A stretch of DNA of 64,000 nt, taken from NCBI RefSeq assembly GCF_009730915.1, contig NC_052474.1:97501-161500 (forward strand). The letters are read 5' to 3'. Of this stretch, positions 47,417 through 60,547 are shown piece after piece. The notes beneath the pieces were generated by a model. It did not search any database and was not told the DNA's origin. It was given only the letters and a program-made list of their open reading frames with translations. The translations under genes were made by a program, and so were the position numbers. How positions within the stretch are numbered: position 1 is the first letter of the stretch; each line of letters starts with the position of its first letter. The stretch is from Dioscorea cayenensis subsp. rotundata (Eukaryota > Streptophyta > Magnoliopsida > Dioscoreales > Dioscoreaceae).

Positions 47417-47620
47417 TTTTTTTTTTTTGGATCAATCACTTAATTAAAACTTAAAAGACAGGAAGAGTACACCAAAACAGAACAGAGAAACAGCAATGAA
47501 CAAACTAGATCCCCACTAAGCTTGAAAAGAGTACATAAAAATCACAACCAACCAAAATACAAACACACAGACACAACAGAAACAAAATTACATACTCTGT
47601 GCTTTTAATGGTTTGCCACA
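47417..47620 (-). mobile_element. Possible LINE 3' end with poly(A) tail, minus orientation
   Basis: On the minus strand the text CTTTTAAGTTTTAATTAAGT leads to GATTGATCC and a poly-A run (T run on plus at 47417-47428). The plus strand beyond is A/CA-rich, as in other plant LINE 3' ends. No coding part remains and no target duplication was found. Confidence 0.38.
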
Positions 47621-47739
47621 AAGATGTTAATTTTTTTTTTTAATAATATATTTATTTATTTATTTATTTATTTTCCTAAAGAAGGACTTACAAATCCTTC
47701 TCAAACTTGTGCATAATCACATTAACTTTTTCAAATACC

Positions 47740-47950
47740 TCAATATTTTTATTTATCTATTTATTTAGATAAACCACTATCATTAATAAATGAGAAGTTT
47801 AAAAAATTTACAATAAAACAAAGACATGTACAACAAGCACTAAACGTAAATTGAATCATTAGTGATGGATCAATATAGTTGCATCAAAAACAGGAACAGG
47901 AACAAGAACAACACTAACACAACTCCCTAGAAAAATAAGACTCATAATGA
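47740..47950 (-). mobile_element. Possible LINE 3' end with AAATA tail, minus orientation
   Basis: On the minus strand TTGTACATGTCTTTGTTTTA leads to CATTTATTAATGATAGTGG, then TTTATCTAAATAAATAAATA. The TTAATG...GTGGTTTATC wording and iterated A-rich tail are typical of plant LINE 3' ends. Borders are approximate. Confidence 0.4.
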
Positions 47951-49190
47951 GAAGTTATTTATTTTTTAAGCAATTATAAATATATACATTTTCTATTCCT
48001 TCATTAGCGTGCTTCCCTTTCTGAGAGCTTGCCAAAGTAAGACGAACCATCCCCTACTTTGGGGAGCCACACATTGAATAGAGTACACTTAGAAGCCGAA
48101 TGAGCTTTACTTAAAGTTCATTGAGATTGGGCAAACTCGCCCAGGATGAAAAGGCTTATCCTAGCTTTAACAAGCTTCTACGTGGCTCCCTGGAATTAGA
48201 GAAAGTTTGTACAGCCTTATAAAAACTCGCTCAGTCCTAGCGAGTAGCAAACTCTCATGAGGCAAAATGAGCTATTTAGCAAATTCAAGCGAGAAAGATA
48301 TATATATATATATATACATATAATAAGAGATAAAATAGAAATTTCATAAATTAGATATGAGTAAGATATTTTTCTAAAAAAAAAAAATTATTAAATATGA
48401 AAAAAATATATTATAGGGACCATGATGTCGTTTTTGAAAATTGGCAAGGACCTTAAATAATTTTCTCTTTGTTTATTTTCTCCGTTGTCGGAACGGAAAC
48501 ATCGAATCAAGCATGCTGCTGAGTGCTCTGAGTTCACACCACTTAACAGAGGTTGTTGGTAGGTTGCCTTGGGCGGTAGGCCCAAACCGCCTTTTGGTGG
48601 GTTTGGTAGAGGTGCTGCATCCTTCAAAAGAAGAAGCAATATAATGAACCCAAAGAGTTCTAATTGTGTTAGAAAGAAAGGGTAAAGTTGAAATGTAATA
48701 TATATATATATATATATACATAAGACAAGGTCCAGTCCAGTTGAAGGTAAGATCTCTACTTTGTTTCAGCAAATATGCAAGCAAACCACAGATGCAAAAC
48801 TAGAAATTTTTTAACAAACCAAATCCCCATGAGTTTGAACTTTGAAGCACACGCTTACAAGCGTGTGCCTTTATATGCTCCGCGATGGCCGCAGATGGAA
48901 ACTAGCTTTCAATAAACAATAATTTGAGATACAACACCAATAAACATGAATACATATGTATGTGCCTTCGCTGGTATCATTTAAAGCAGAGTTTTGCAAA
49001 GCTAGTAAAAGGGATACAGGAAAGAATAATTTACTCAAGTTGCAAACCGTGCTTGGTGATTTGATTCAATCAATGGATAATGATGGAATCTGCAAATGAT
49101 AAGAAATTTACCAAAGAATGAGAACTATTTTATTTGCAGACACAACTAAAATGATGGGGAAATGGTTCTCACCTAAATAATCAAACTTGA
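47951..49190. other. Intergenic 3' of the ORP1C-like gene
   Basis: No gene is supported. The 48000-48300 stretch is less AT-rich than its surroundings and contains CGAGT/GCGAG text repeated around 48225-48295; it may be part of an unidentified mobile element. (TA)n tracts lie at 48299-48320 and 48698-48718. A short perfect hairpin lies at 48847-48868. Confidence 0.45.
48847..48868. other. Perfect 10-base-arm hairpin
   Basis: GCACACGCTT and AAGCGTGTGC are exact complements separated by two bases (AC). It lies about 320 bases downstream of the stop codon of the ORP1C-like gene. The function is unknown. Confidence 0.6.
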
Positions 49191-52100
49191 TTATGAACAG
49201 GAAGTAACATTATTATCCACTAAAGTTTCACTGAATATATGGGGGCAACCATCCCAGTTCATCTTCTCTCTCGCTTCCCAGTATCCACCTACATATCTAT
49301 ACGTCCCCGTCTCACTATCCATTTGAAACCACCTTGGCTTCCATCCATCCTGCTGCAATTTCCTAGACTGTACCAAAAGCAAAATGCAAACACACACGCA
49401 CACAAGCACTCTGTTAAATGACAATCCATTATAAAAAAATTTACACCAATGAAGCTTCATGCCACAGTGCTACACTGCTACTAATATTTGAATAATTGGA
49501 ACAATTCAAGCATAATAGTCTCTTTCATTATTCCAACATGGTTTTATCTACCCATTTCCTTCAACAACAACAACAACAACAACAACAACAGCAACAACAA
49601 CAACAACAATAATAATAATAACAACAAGCTCTTTTAAAAGTATTAAGAACATTCAGCATGTCAACAAATTAAAATTCTGGCTACTGAGACCAATCAGGTT
49701 TCACCAGAATAGCAGCAGTGTAGCAAGTTTATTTAAGAACATCTAGCACAAAAACCTAGCATTTATAACACGCAAAGCCTAGACATGCAAATATCTTTGT
49801 AATTTTGGGACTTTCAACCTAGGATACATTGGCTGCTGTTTGATTTAATTACTTCTGGGCATTCATGGAAGTTCAAAAAAGACATCGAGCAATATTCATA
49901 ACAAAAGTGAAGAGCCATTTAAAGATTTGAAAAGAGAACTCCCTGTTTAAACACAGACAATCAGAAAATATAGCAGACTGAAAGATAAAAATGTATTTGT
50001 CTTAGAGGCATACCATCCGCTGGCGTCTCTCCAACCGCTGCTTTTCTGCATTTGCCTTCTCGTACTCCCCATTTTCCAGATGCCGCTGGTCTGGCCTAAG
50101 TCTCGAATCCGTAGGGGGAAGCTTCTCCTTAATCCGGATCAAATATTCGGGATCAGAACTAGACAGAAGATAAAGAAGAATAAGAGTAAAAAAGAAATAG
50201 AAGCTCGTAAGCAGAAAGTATGCCATCTCTACCTGCAACTCTGGTGTCAACTCATTCAGTGTAATTGCAAATGATGATAAGTTGTACCGAGTAGGATTAT
50301 CAGGAGGTTTACTCCTCCTCCATAGCAAGGAGGTATTTTCAGGTGATCTGCTGTCATTCGTTCTAAACATAGCATCTCCTTCAGTGTAATACATGCTGTC
50401 ATCCCATTTTCCTCTCAAGGCAGCAACTTTAGCTCCCTCACAATCTTCAACAAAGCCTTGCACCTGCATGACACAGTCAGAACTCTAACCAAGAACACTT
50501 CATCGTTTGTTCCAAAAGAAAATGATTTCCTGACCTGACGTGGATTACGGTCAAGTAGAGACTGCTCTTTGAACTTCAGTTTGCATGAATACTGGCTATT
50601 ACCCCTTATGTTCATAGTCCCATGGTGATCACAGTATACTTTACCAAGGATGAGATTATAAATAGTTGTTGTGACCTGAGATGGGTCAGGAAACTGGTAC
50701 CGCTGAATGAAAACAATAAGAGAATATAGCTCTGGATAAGACCAGGGCAACTGAGACACTAACATGGTGAGCTGACTAAAACATACCTTATTCCATTGAA
50801 ATACTTCACCATCATCAAATTCCAGGGTCAAAGTGCCAACAGGGTCTAACTGAATAGATCTTCCCCAAAACTTACTCCTAAGGTTGCTGTCACCCCAGAA
50901 CTTCCATCCTTTACCCTCACAGTGGCATGCAATGAGCATTGGGTGGTGGCTGACCTATTACTCATGGAAAAGAAGAAACTCAAGATCCAAATACGAGCCT
51001 CTTGTGCATGTGAATTGTACATAGAAAAATTTTAATGTACAAACATGGAGAGAAGTAATAAGTTGATTGCATATGACTGCGCTTAAATTAAATAAAATAT
51101 AAAACAAAGCAGAATAGATGCAATCATATGCAAAGAATCAAAGTTAGAAGTTTGCAAACACTGACCTTCTCAGAGAAGAAGCGAATTCCTTTTTCAGGGT
51201 AATCAGCTTCATAAGTCTCACCCAACAAAGGGTTGAATGGTTTGCAGAGCCGCCCATCACAGGAAGCATACCCAGAGACTGCAAAGGCAGCTACATTCAG
51301 AATTCTCATGAGACTGTTTCCCTAGATACAACATATAATTTCGTGTAAGAACAATGCAAAGGCAAGTGCATGTCAAATTTCTCACAGTTATCTTCACTTG
51401 AACAATCTATAATAGATGGCAGGCAGGCTTGCCAGCAGGACGAGTTTACATGAAATAGAAAATCCTTTCTCACCAGATGAAATTAGCACTGTTATAACTT
51501 AATTAGGAGAAGTACGGATTCAATGAAATTTTTCCTAGTATGCAGTTACACCAGATGAAATTAGTATCGACCCAAACATTATATCATTTATGTATGTTCC
51601 AAGTGTTCTAAAATAAAGATGGAAGCATATATTTATATTATCCTGATAAAAAGGTTACTGATGAAGAAAGAACTCTCTGAACTTTAAGGAAATGAGGATA
51701 ACTCAATTGTTGTCAAAGTTCTGCAAAAATAGTTCTGTTCATTATGAGCACTATTTTGCGTCAGAATTAAGAAACAATGTGTTGAGAGTCTACCATTTTC
51801 CCATATTCATAAGCTCTATCCAAGAGATATGAATATTCCATCTCCTCACAGCACTTCTGAAGGGATGAAAGTGGTTCATTGAAGTAAACAGGAAGGCACA
51901 CACGAGTAAGATCCTTTCCAACATTATCTTTGATCACTGACCAAAGGCTAACATATTTCTCTTTTTCAGTAGGCTCCGGTAACCTCTTACGCCTTTGGAT
52001 GTGTGGATATGTGACATGATCACTTTGTACTGTTCCAGTATGCATGTTTGCAGCATCAGCAGAGTGATCGTGATTCTCACATGCCCATCCCTTACTATTA

Positions 52101-55100
52101 TTATCCTCAGAGCCGAGGATCATAGAGGATGAGGTGCCATTACAATCATTAAATAACTCTTCTGTATCAAAAAAGTAAGGTTCATCTTCATCTGACAGTT
52201 CATCAAGATCTCGCTTTCCAACATCATCTGAAGATTCCGTTGTACTATACTCTGGTCAAAACAAAACAATAATAAGAAAACTAAATAGCAAATAACATTT
52301 TAAAGAGAAAACAACTCCCGAAGAATTAATCACCATAAGCAGATTTCACATAATATTACAGTCGCCCACCAAATTATAAAAGTAGGTCAGGGTGATTTTC
52401 ATCATTTGGGAAGCAAGAAAACTAAAATTTTAATGTCTATATATAGAAAAACATGCAAATTGATGATTACTGATGTGAAACTAATAACAAAAGGAAGACC
52501 AAGAATGCTTCCAAAATCTTCAGCAAAAAATGATTTAACTAAACAAATTATCAGCCAAAGAAGTAATCAGCGTAATTATACAAACCAATTGTAGATTTTT
52601 TATATTATTATTAATTGAAAAAAAAAAAAACGGATACAGCTTTATTAAACTTATCAAAGAAACCCCACTTTATTAATAAGATTGGAGACATTTTAAATAT
52701 CCCAATTTCAGTTACTATAACTTGATAGTTAAGAATTGATGGTATTGCTACCTCAAACCGTCTTAAACACAATAATATTAATGAGAAGAGAAATGAGCAT
52801 AAAACAATAGAGATAGAAATGAAAATGAATGCGTAGCCATCTTTATTTTAATGAATTTTTGGTTCATCAAATAAAAAGAAAAGATGAAATACCACTAAAT
52901 TTTCCATGTCCAGAGCTAGAAAACTCATGTTTCATCAACTGTAACTGGCTCTCATGTATAGCTCTACTCTCATCATCCACAGTAACTCCCTGAGAAGAAG
53001 TAAATTTAAAGATGGATCAGGTTCCATGTAGTGGTTGTGAAGAAAAACTAACCTAGATAGAGTAAAGAAAAGTAATTACACAGAAAATGTCATAGCCAAA
53101 TCTTGTGAAAGATCATCTGGTTAAGTAAGTAAATACCTCCTCCAACTGTGAATCATATGTACTTTTGAGCAAGGTTATGTGCTCCTCATATTGAACCTTC
53201 AATTGTCTGTGGTACTCTGACAACTCTGAAATCATGATCTGCTCACAGTCCTTGATAAGTTCTTCACCCAGTCCTTCGGCACGCATCCGATCTCTGAGCT
53301 TTTCAGTTGAAAATGCGATGTCATTATGACTGAAAGTTAACTTGTCATTCAAGGAAATCACACGTCTTGCTGAGACCAAAGCCTCGATCCAAGCTACCCG
53401 ATCCTTCTTTGACTCAGTTTTCAAATGAAGAGTTTTGGTGGGAGAAAATATATAGAACCGCCTGTCATCTGATTTGCTTTCACGGAATGATGAGATCTAC
53501 AGGTAATTAAATGCACATAATTGTTGGTCATTTTCAATGTTCACCAGAAACAAGTACATCAACAAAACATTTACAAGAAATGACAACTACATAACATCAT
53601 AACAAAATAAGGAAGAGAGGTTTATCATTCCTTACAAGTCAACCAATTTATTCAAATATAATAAACTACATCATCAGCAAGACATGTGTGCGTGATATTT
53701 CCACCAATCAATCAAATTTAATACAAAAAAATATATATATTATTTTTCTTTAGCAAGAGATGCACATAACACAGTAAAATAATTTTAAAAGAACTAAAAT
53801 TCCCAAATTACAAGTCTACAACATGAACAAATATCAACAAAAAATGATAAAGCAGAACTCTGCTGCTGCTGCTGCTACGGCTCCAGCAGCAGCAGCAAGA
53901 AACAATAAGAAGAATGACGAAACCTGAACTTAGATCTACAAACATGGAACTGCAGTTCTTAGAACAAGGTTGGATAGGAATAGGAATAGGAATGGGAATG
54001 GGAATAGGAATGGGAATGGGAATGGGAAAACAAAACAATGGAGGGCTGGCTTCATAAACACAGACAAAAGTGTTCCCACTGCCCGATATTCTCCACCTTA
54101 ATTATGGTGTGAAGCAGCAAAGGGATACATAACAAGGCAGAGGAAAGCATTGATGAAAAGCAAGAAAATCAAAATGAACCCTAAATAGAAACAAAACGCC
54201 AAAATTTTAAAATTTGAAAAGAAACCAGGAAATAGAGTATAGTAAAAAGTAGTATGAGAAGCAATCGCTACTACTCCTCCTATACGGCCATACGTGTACG
54301 GCTCTAGCACCACCTCCTACAGTGCTGTCCTATGCTTTAAAACAGATAAAAATAAAGATCCAAAAAGAATAGATTCCAGCTGTCTGTCCGGGAGTGCAAA
54401 AGCCATTGTTAAAATGTTCTGGTCCGAGTCTGCCAGGCCCTTCGTGTACGATGCCACGCGGAACCATTTACACGCTACCCTCCAAACACAAAACACGACG
54501 GAACAAAACCAGAACCCGAACTCCCTCTCACGTCCGCGTCACCGAGTCAAACTCGGGTCCCCTACTTTAGTTTAAAACTTAAACCTGGTTGCCAGTGCTC
54601 CGCTCTATAGATCCTCTATATCAAACGTGAAACTGAAACACCCGTTACACTCCCATTCTACTCCCATGTCCCAAGTTCGGGTCCAAAATTAACGAAATCC
54701 GAAAAAGCAAACAAAAATCAAGAGCTATGAATTTCATATTCAGAGATCACTGATGACATCAGAGATTCGAATTTATTCTATATATATATATATATATATT
54801 AAAAAAAAACGAATAGAAAGACTATCCAAGAAGAGAGAAACGATGACAATCCAATGTGATCTTTTCCTTAAAAAAAGGTTGCTTTTTTTCATTGCAGTGG
54901 TACCTTCAGATAGACGATCCCGACGGGCCTCCCGCCGGCGCGAGCTACCCTCGCAGCGTTCCCGATCAGCCGCGCCCCGTTGATACCGCCGGTGATTTCA
55001 TCGCCATCGTCTTCACGGCGGCGGATCTTGGAGTAGGAGAAGACTCCGTTGCGGAGGGAGAACCAACGGGGTCGCCAGCCGCGGCCATAGTTGGTCCATT

Positions 55101-55254
55101 TATAGAGGACCCCAGCGACAGCTGCGTCATCTTCGGATGAGGATCCGTGGACAAGCGAAGCCAGCGTAACAGCATCGAGATCCGGCGGAGGAGGAGAGAG
55201 GTCTCCAGCACCAATACCCGGGCAGTCAAGCGAGATACAACACAAGGGGTGCAT
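49191..55254 (-). CDS. ORP1C: Oxysterol-binding protein-related protein 1C-like (ORP1C), 10 exons
   Basis: Exons on the minus strand: 55254-54904, 53496-53137, 52989-52893, 52251-51794, 51321-51166, 50954-50787, 50675-50535, 50463-50233, 50127-50014, 49367-49191, giving 750 residues. A PH domain (about 46-162, [18 protein letters not shown]) binds membrane lipids. A coiled-coil linker ([20 protein letters not shown]) and an acidic stretch follow. The ORD lipid-transfer domain includes [18 protein letters not shown] and the fingerprint EKVSHHPM (473-480), the plant variant of EQVSHHPP. The C-terminus ends in a basic helix and [20 protein letters not shown]. ORPs shuttle sterols and phosphoinositides at contact sites. 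[10 protein letters not shown] is the family-typical start; an in-frame ATG at 55269 would add five residues. Intron 8 (50232-50128) is stop-free and divisible by three. Confidence 0.94.
49566..49628. repeat. (CAA)n microsatellite in the last ORP1C intron
   Basis: About 15 CAA units followed by AAT/AAC units. Intronic. Confidence 0.9.
53973..54028. repeat. GGAATA/GGAATG hexanucleotide repeat in ORP1C intron 1
   Basis: About nine tandem six-base units alternate irregularly between GGAATA and GGAATG. The repeat lies in the first intron (54903-53497), which also has a CAG/CTG run at 53860-53898. Confidence 0.85.
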
Positions 55255-55269
55255 CGCTTTAGCCTTCAT

Positions 55270-56109
55270 CCTGATATGACTGCTGCCTTTTCCCTTTGCA
55301 TTAGAGTTAGAGAGGGTAGGGTGGTCTCAGTTGTTGCGCGCGCGTAACTACTGAGTGACTGAGTGAGTGAGTGACGTCCAACGCCAACAACAAAGCCAAT
55401 GCGGGGGATGCTGCCTTTTAAAGACGTCTCCTATGCTTCGAATTTGACATAGTAGTGCTTTTTTTTTTTTTTATGAGGATCTGGTTCCATTAAAAATTCC
55501 GATCCGGTTTGGTCACTCCTTCTAATGTGGAGTATTTGGATCAAACCCGACCCTGAAATGGTCTTTAGTTTCTGGTTCTTAATAATTGAGATAGAAAAGA
55601 ATGACACGCTATAATGTCATGCTTCTTCTATCATGTTGCTATATTAATATTAATAAATGTTATTCGCATTTAATACCTGCACATGTGTATGGATGTGGAG
55701 ATGGATGTCCGGGAATTATTATTATTTATTAGGAGAAACCAATCAAAAACATAAACTTGATTCAAAATAAATTAAAAGTGCCACCTATTAATTACAAATT
55801 AAGAGAAAATGTAAATGAGAGTTACTTTTTTCTATTATTCACTCTAATCTCTTGTTCTAGAACTTAATATGATGTTGATTAAGCACAGCACCAGTATTTT
55901 GACCATCTCATATATTGATGGTTAAAGAAGAAGAAATATTTTTGTTGTAATAACTTTTAAATCAGTGCTAATAAGGAGAAGAGTAAAATTAAATAAACTC
56001 TTGTGCTTAATTTTTTTAAAATTTAGTGGTTATGATCACACTTTCTTGTGGTTATGTAAGCACTTTCTATCGATTTTCTTTCAATGTGAAATGGTAGCAT
56101 AATTATCTA

Positions 56110-56150
<41 letters not shown>

Positions 56151-56952
56151 AAATGAGTTGATTTTATAACCCCGGCTATGACACCAACCAAACTAAAGAG
56201 ACAGAGAGTGACCCTGACCCCCCCTGATCAAAGAAGCAAATGCCATTCTCAAATCCACATCAATAATCAATATCCATGGCGTGTTGATTTAGCAGCCGAG
56301 CTTGAACTGGTTCCAGAGCAGCATCTTCTTTTGTGGGGCCTTATAATTCATGGCCATGATATGCCTACTTCCAACCAAGAAAGTAGCCAACTTTTAGTCT
56401 GATGACCTTTGCATAAACAACTAGAGCCCATGCATGGGGGTTAAACAGTGATGGGTGTAGCTATCTTCTGTAGAATAGGATGAAATATTAATGGAAGAAA
56501 GCTCCACAGGAGTTCATCGATCAATCATGCTTCTTTTGTCTACCACTTTTTAATTTTTCTTCTATTCATTCAATTCATATATATCAGCTGTTCAGGGTCC
56601 ATTTTGCCTTTCTTATGCTTGTTTGCATCACAGAGTACTATTGCAGCATTGCTTCAGCTCCCACCTTTGATATCAGGACAAACTTTAATCGTACTCCTAG
56701 CCATGTCTAGTGCGGAGGAATTAAGAAGCATTAAGAAACATGGTAGTTGTTTCTACATGACCAATCACGAGCCAACCAGTGGAATCAGTTAATGAATGGA
56801 TTTCTTTCTTTTCAACACCTTTCTTTAATTTCTCCAAATAATCAGATATTATTAATAAATTAACAATATAGATGTCTTTGGCTCAAGTACACAGAAGAGG
56901 CAAGGAATGATGCTAGCCACTTGCCAGTTGCCACACATGTATATATGGTGGA

Positions 56953-56992
<40 letters not shown>

Positions 56993-58737
56993 ACTCTTCA
57001 TAATATTCTATATATATAACAAACAAAAAGCTCTTTTATTAGGAATTCCCAGAAGAGGGAGGGACACCACTTTTGATGCGAGGACAGAATTAGATCCAAA
57101 TTAATGGCCAAGAAATCCAAGTCCTCAAGTGTAGCTGCAGGGCCTCTTCAATGCCAATGTCCTCCACTCTCCTACTGTTTACGCCTGCCCTTTTAATAAT
57201 CAACGACAGTATCACTTCAAGATCATATGCCAGTGGTTACCCATATGCTTCTCCAGTTTTTAATTAGATGGTGGTTACTTGTTACCCGATTGATAAGATT
57301 ATATTAAAAAAGGGGATGAAAAAAAAAGGGTCTCACGTGGGATGCATCTTGATCTGTGGACATGCTTCATGCTTGCCTGTGTGCCCTTTGCTTCAACATG
57401 AAAGTATGGAATCAACAATCATGTAATCTATCAACAATTGTTTTTATTAAAATTTTTCATAAATGATGAGAGTTTGAATTATAAATAAGGATATATGTTT
57501 TTTTAGAGCATGAGACTAGAGTGGTTGTGTACTGTTAGTCCTAATGCTCGTGTGTGTTAGCTCAGCCTCCACTTGTTTAGCCAAAGCTTGTGCATACTCC
57601 TATTTTTTTTAATGGCCTAGTTGCTCGTCTTGAAAAAAAAAAATAACGCTGAGAAGTTTGCAAGTAATAAAAATTATAATAAAAGAAGCCACTTGTTTAT
57701 TACCTTCAGCCCAATATTAAGATTCTAATTAAGACCATCCAGAAGATGATTACTCTATTTGATCTTCTTAATTAATTACTTTCAGACTCTTCGCCCACTT
57801 GTCTTTAAATATTGTTGTTCTAAGTTGTTCTAATAACGAGTCCACAGAGAAGTTTAATTTTATTTTGAGACCTTCCCCATAATTAAGGGCCATAACTCAA
57901 AACAACGGAAAGGAAAGGCCTCCTTTGGGACTCTTTGGGCAGATACATCATATATACATAGATAGGTGGATGAATACTCATGATGAATGTGATTTCCTTG
58001 AAATGCTTGGTTTAATTCATGTTGCATGTTTCTGGGTCTCTTCTCTTCTGTACGTACGTCTCTGCTTCAGTTTCACTGGTCGTTGAGTGTTTAATTCTTT
58101 CTCAAAATTTTATTTGGTCATGATAATAATAATAATCATTAAATGAGCAGTCCCAGGACACTTTCTATCCTCTTCAGCTACTCATTAGTCTATTAGGCCG
58201 GCCATGATCCAGTGTCTAATTAAGTCATGTAGACTTGGCTAAAATTAAGAAACTGTTTAGTTTGAGACATCGCATCATAAATTCCATTGGTCTAATTAAT
58301 TAGATGCGTGTGAATGAAACATATATAGATAATGGAGTCCAGCAAGATGGATATCATCTTCGGCAATTTTTATGGTAGGGAAGGTCGAGTAGCATGCATT
58401 GAAGATCAAAAGATAAGATAACATAAGGATAGGTATGGAGCATGATTACATTCTCTTCCAAAAGTCTTTAATTTAAAGCAGATAAGATATTTTCATGTGA
58501 AATATTGTGGTTGAACACTGTTTGATTGAATCTGATTAATTAACAATTAATAAATCCAAGATGAAAGCTAGCTGGGTGCAGCATCATACTATTACTAGCT
58601 ATAATTAGCTAAGCAAGCTCTCCATGGTTCAAATTAACGAACTGATGAGTGGCAGACACATGAAAGGCAGCTGACAGAAACACCCAAAGTGTTGCCACTA
58701 TTTGCTCACATGGTCATAACATGGACATCTTAATTAT
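55270..58737. other. ORP1C promoter side and gene-free interval
   Basis: Upstream of ORP1C, positions 55330-55400 hold GTGA iterations and a TGACGT motif. T-rich text at 55459-55473 followed by CCATTAAAAATTCCGATCCG could be another minus-strand LINE tail. Microsatellites: (GAT)n at 56116-56150, (CT)n at 56956-56990. The ORFs here look random. No gene is supported. Confidence 0.5.
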
Positions 58738-58773
58738 CACAGCATCACAGCATCACAGCATCACAGCATCACA
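58738..58773. repeat. 8-base tandem repeat (CACAGCAT)n
   Basis: Four and a half head-to-tail copies of CACAGCAT. No associated gene. Confidence 0.9.
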
Positions 58774-60111
58774 TTTCTGATCTCGACTAGATCGATCTAT
58801 GATAAGATCCGGCCAGATGAAGAAATTAAGAGTGGGACGAATTGAACTAGCTAGGTGCAAGCGTCACATCCTTAATTCAAAGGCATGCATCTTGTTGCTT
58901 ATGAAAGCGCAAGCATTTGTCAGTAAAGGAGACGAATCTACTGCATCCTGCAAGGTCCTGTTGCAGATAATGCCTGCCTTTGTGGGGACTGATAATTAAT
59001 TAAATGGAACTAGCTAGCTAGACACAATAATACGTAGCAGCTACTTGCTTTTAGCCTTTTAGAGATTAGATTTGTACCTTTAATTTGTTACATGTCACTG
59101 GCTAGCACTAGCAGCAGTAATTGTTTTCTTTCTCTACATCTCTCTCTCTCTCTCTCTCTCTCGCTCTCTCTGTCCATGAAAATTCAATTAACTAGTTAGT
59201 TAGTTGGTTTCCCAACAGACACATGAAATGAACATCACATCACTTTCCTGGTTAACATATATATAATTAATGGTTAAGATAAAAAGGAGGATCAGGACTA
59301 GTCTGACACTGCCACTGGCACTTGAGTTGAAGATGAGCAGCATTGCAGTATCTCCGTAATCCAGCTTCCTAAAGAGGTCGCTGATGTACCCACCAAGCTC
59401 AGACCACCAAAAACAAGGGACACTGTAGATGGATAGATGGTAACAGTTTTCCGCTATATATAAGCTTCTCCCGGCCTGTCGTCAGACTGAGATCGACATC
59501 ATCATGCATGTTCAATTATCAATTCTGCGATGCTGCATATATATTATTATATATATATGCTCAAATCAATTAAGGGGGACATTCGCTTTACAGAACCACT
59601 ATACTGTTTGTTACTCCGCAACAGCTAGCCAGCAGTTTCAGACCATGACTTAAATGACAGTTTGATATATTGAGAACTAATTATTTACAGTAGTTCAGTA
59701 CCTTCTCAAAGGATTAGTAAGTAATTGTCCTCTTGATTTTCTGCTTGTAAGCTATATATGATGCTACTTCTAGGTATTGGATAGGGACATGAGATGTTAA
59801 TCAAATTCAGCTTGGATTTCCACCAAGATTAACTTAATTATATGGTGAAGAATGTCCCACAGGGAGCAGAGACCTTCAAAAGCAGAAGATGGTAAGAAAT
59901 ATAAAACCAAGAGAGATGCTCAAATCAACATCCCACAAAAAATGTATGCATGCATGATGCATACCTCCAACGTTTCTATGCAAAAACTGATTAGAAATAT
60001 CTCACATTTAGTCAAACAGTTTTTTTTTTTTTTTCAAAAGATAGATAAACCAAATGCATTGATGAAAAACCAAAGATACTTTAGTCAAACAGTTCATAAT
60101 ATATGTTGTAT
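58774..60111. other. Gene-free interval
   Basis: No gene is supported. A (CT)n tract lies at 59139-59170. ATGCATGC and CTAGCTAG clusters and a (TA)n stretch at 59538-59558 occur. No microRNA sequence known to me was found on inspection. Confidence 0.45.
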
Positions 60112-60370
60112 GCATTATTATTATTATTATTATTATTTTTTTTTTGGCCATGATGAGTGGCCTAACCGCTAAGAAAGATAGGGGCGCGCACAAGCCTCGG
60201 CGGAACAAGTAGGAGCATGGCCCGAGCACATATGGGCGTTGGGATCACACGCATACAACCACTACTCACACTTCCAGAAATATACCATCACCCAAGATTC
60301 GAACTCTCACCACTAGTGAAGGGTTCCATTACAGACCCGGCTACTAATAGACCATTTGGTCATTGGTATG
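60112..60370 (-). mobile_element. Candidate tRNA-derived SINE with A/TAA tail, minus orientation
   Basis: Read on the minus strand, a moderately GC-rich body contains TTAGTAGCCGGG (imperfect A box) and, about 41 bases on, AGTTCGAATC (good B box). It ends GGCCACTCATCATGGCC followed by A9 and a run of about eight TAA units (plus strand 60112-60146). Head, body and tail order fit a SINE. A clear target duplication was not found, so the 5' border is approximate. Confidence 0.55.
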
Positions 60371-60547
60371 TTTCGCATGCCAAAGAATCGATCAAAGTAA
60401 TTGATCCAACAATAATTAAGTCCATGTGACTAGTGTGATATATACTTTACTTCTGTTTCACCTCTCATTTCAGCCAGGATTCTTGTATACAAGAATCAAT
60501 TAAATAGTCCCACAACCAATAAGAACAAGAGAGATAAAGATCATATG

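Noticed and set aside
48473-48784. 103-codon minus-strand ORF downstream of ORP1C
   Set aside because: It reads through a (TA)n microsatellite (YIYIYIYYI), has no recognised domain and lacks flanking gene structure.
49566-49628. CAA repeat considered as a CRISPR-like or satellite array
   Set aside because: It is a simple trinucleotide microsatellite without spacers in a plant intron.
56178-56402. 74-residue ORF in the 55-60 kb interval
   Set aside because: No family resemblance and no promoter or splice context; treated as chance.
58560-59480. Search for a microRNA precursor in the CTAGCTAG/TGCAGC-rich stretch
   Set aside because: No known plant microRNA sequence or convincing long foldback was seen; a folding and small-RNA search would be needed to reopen this.
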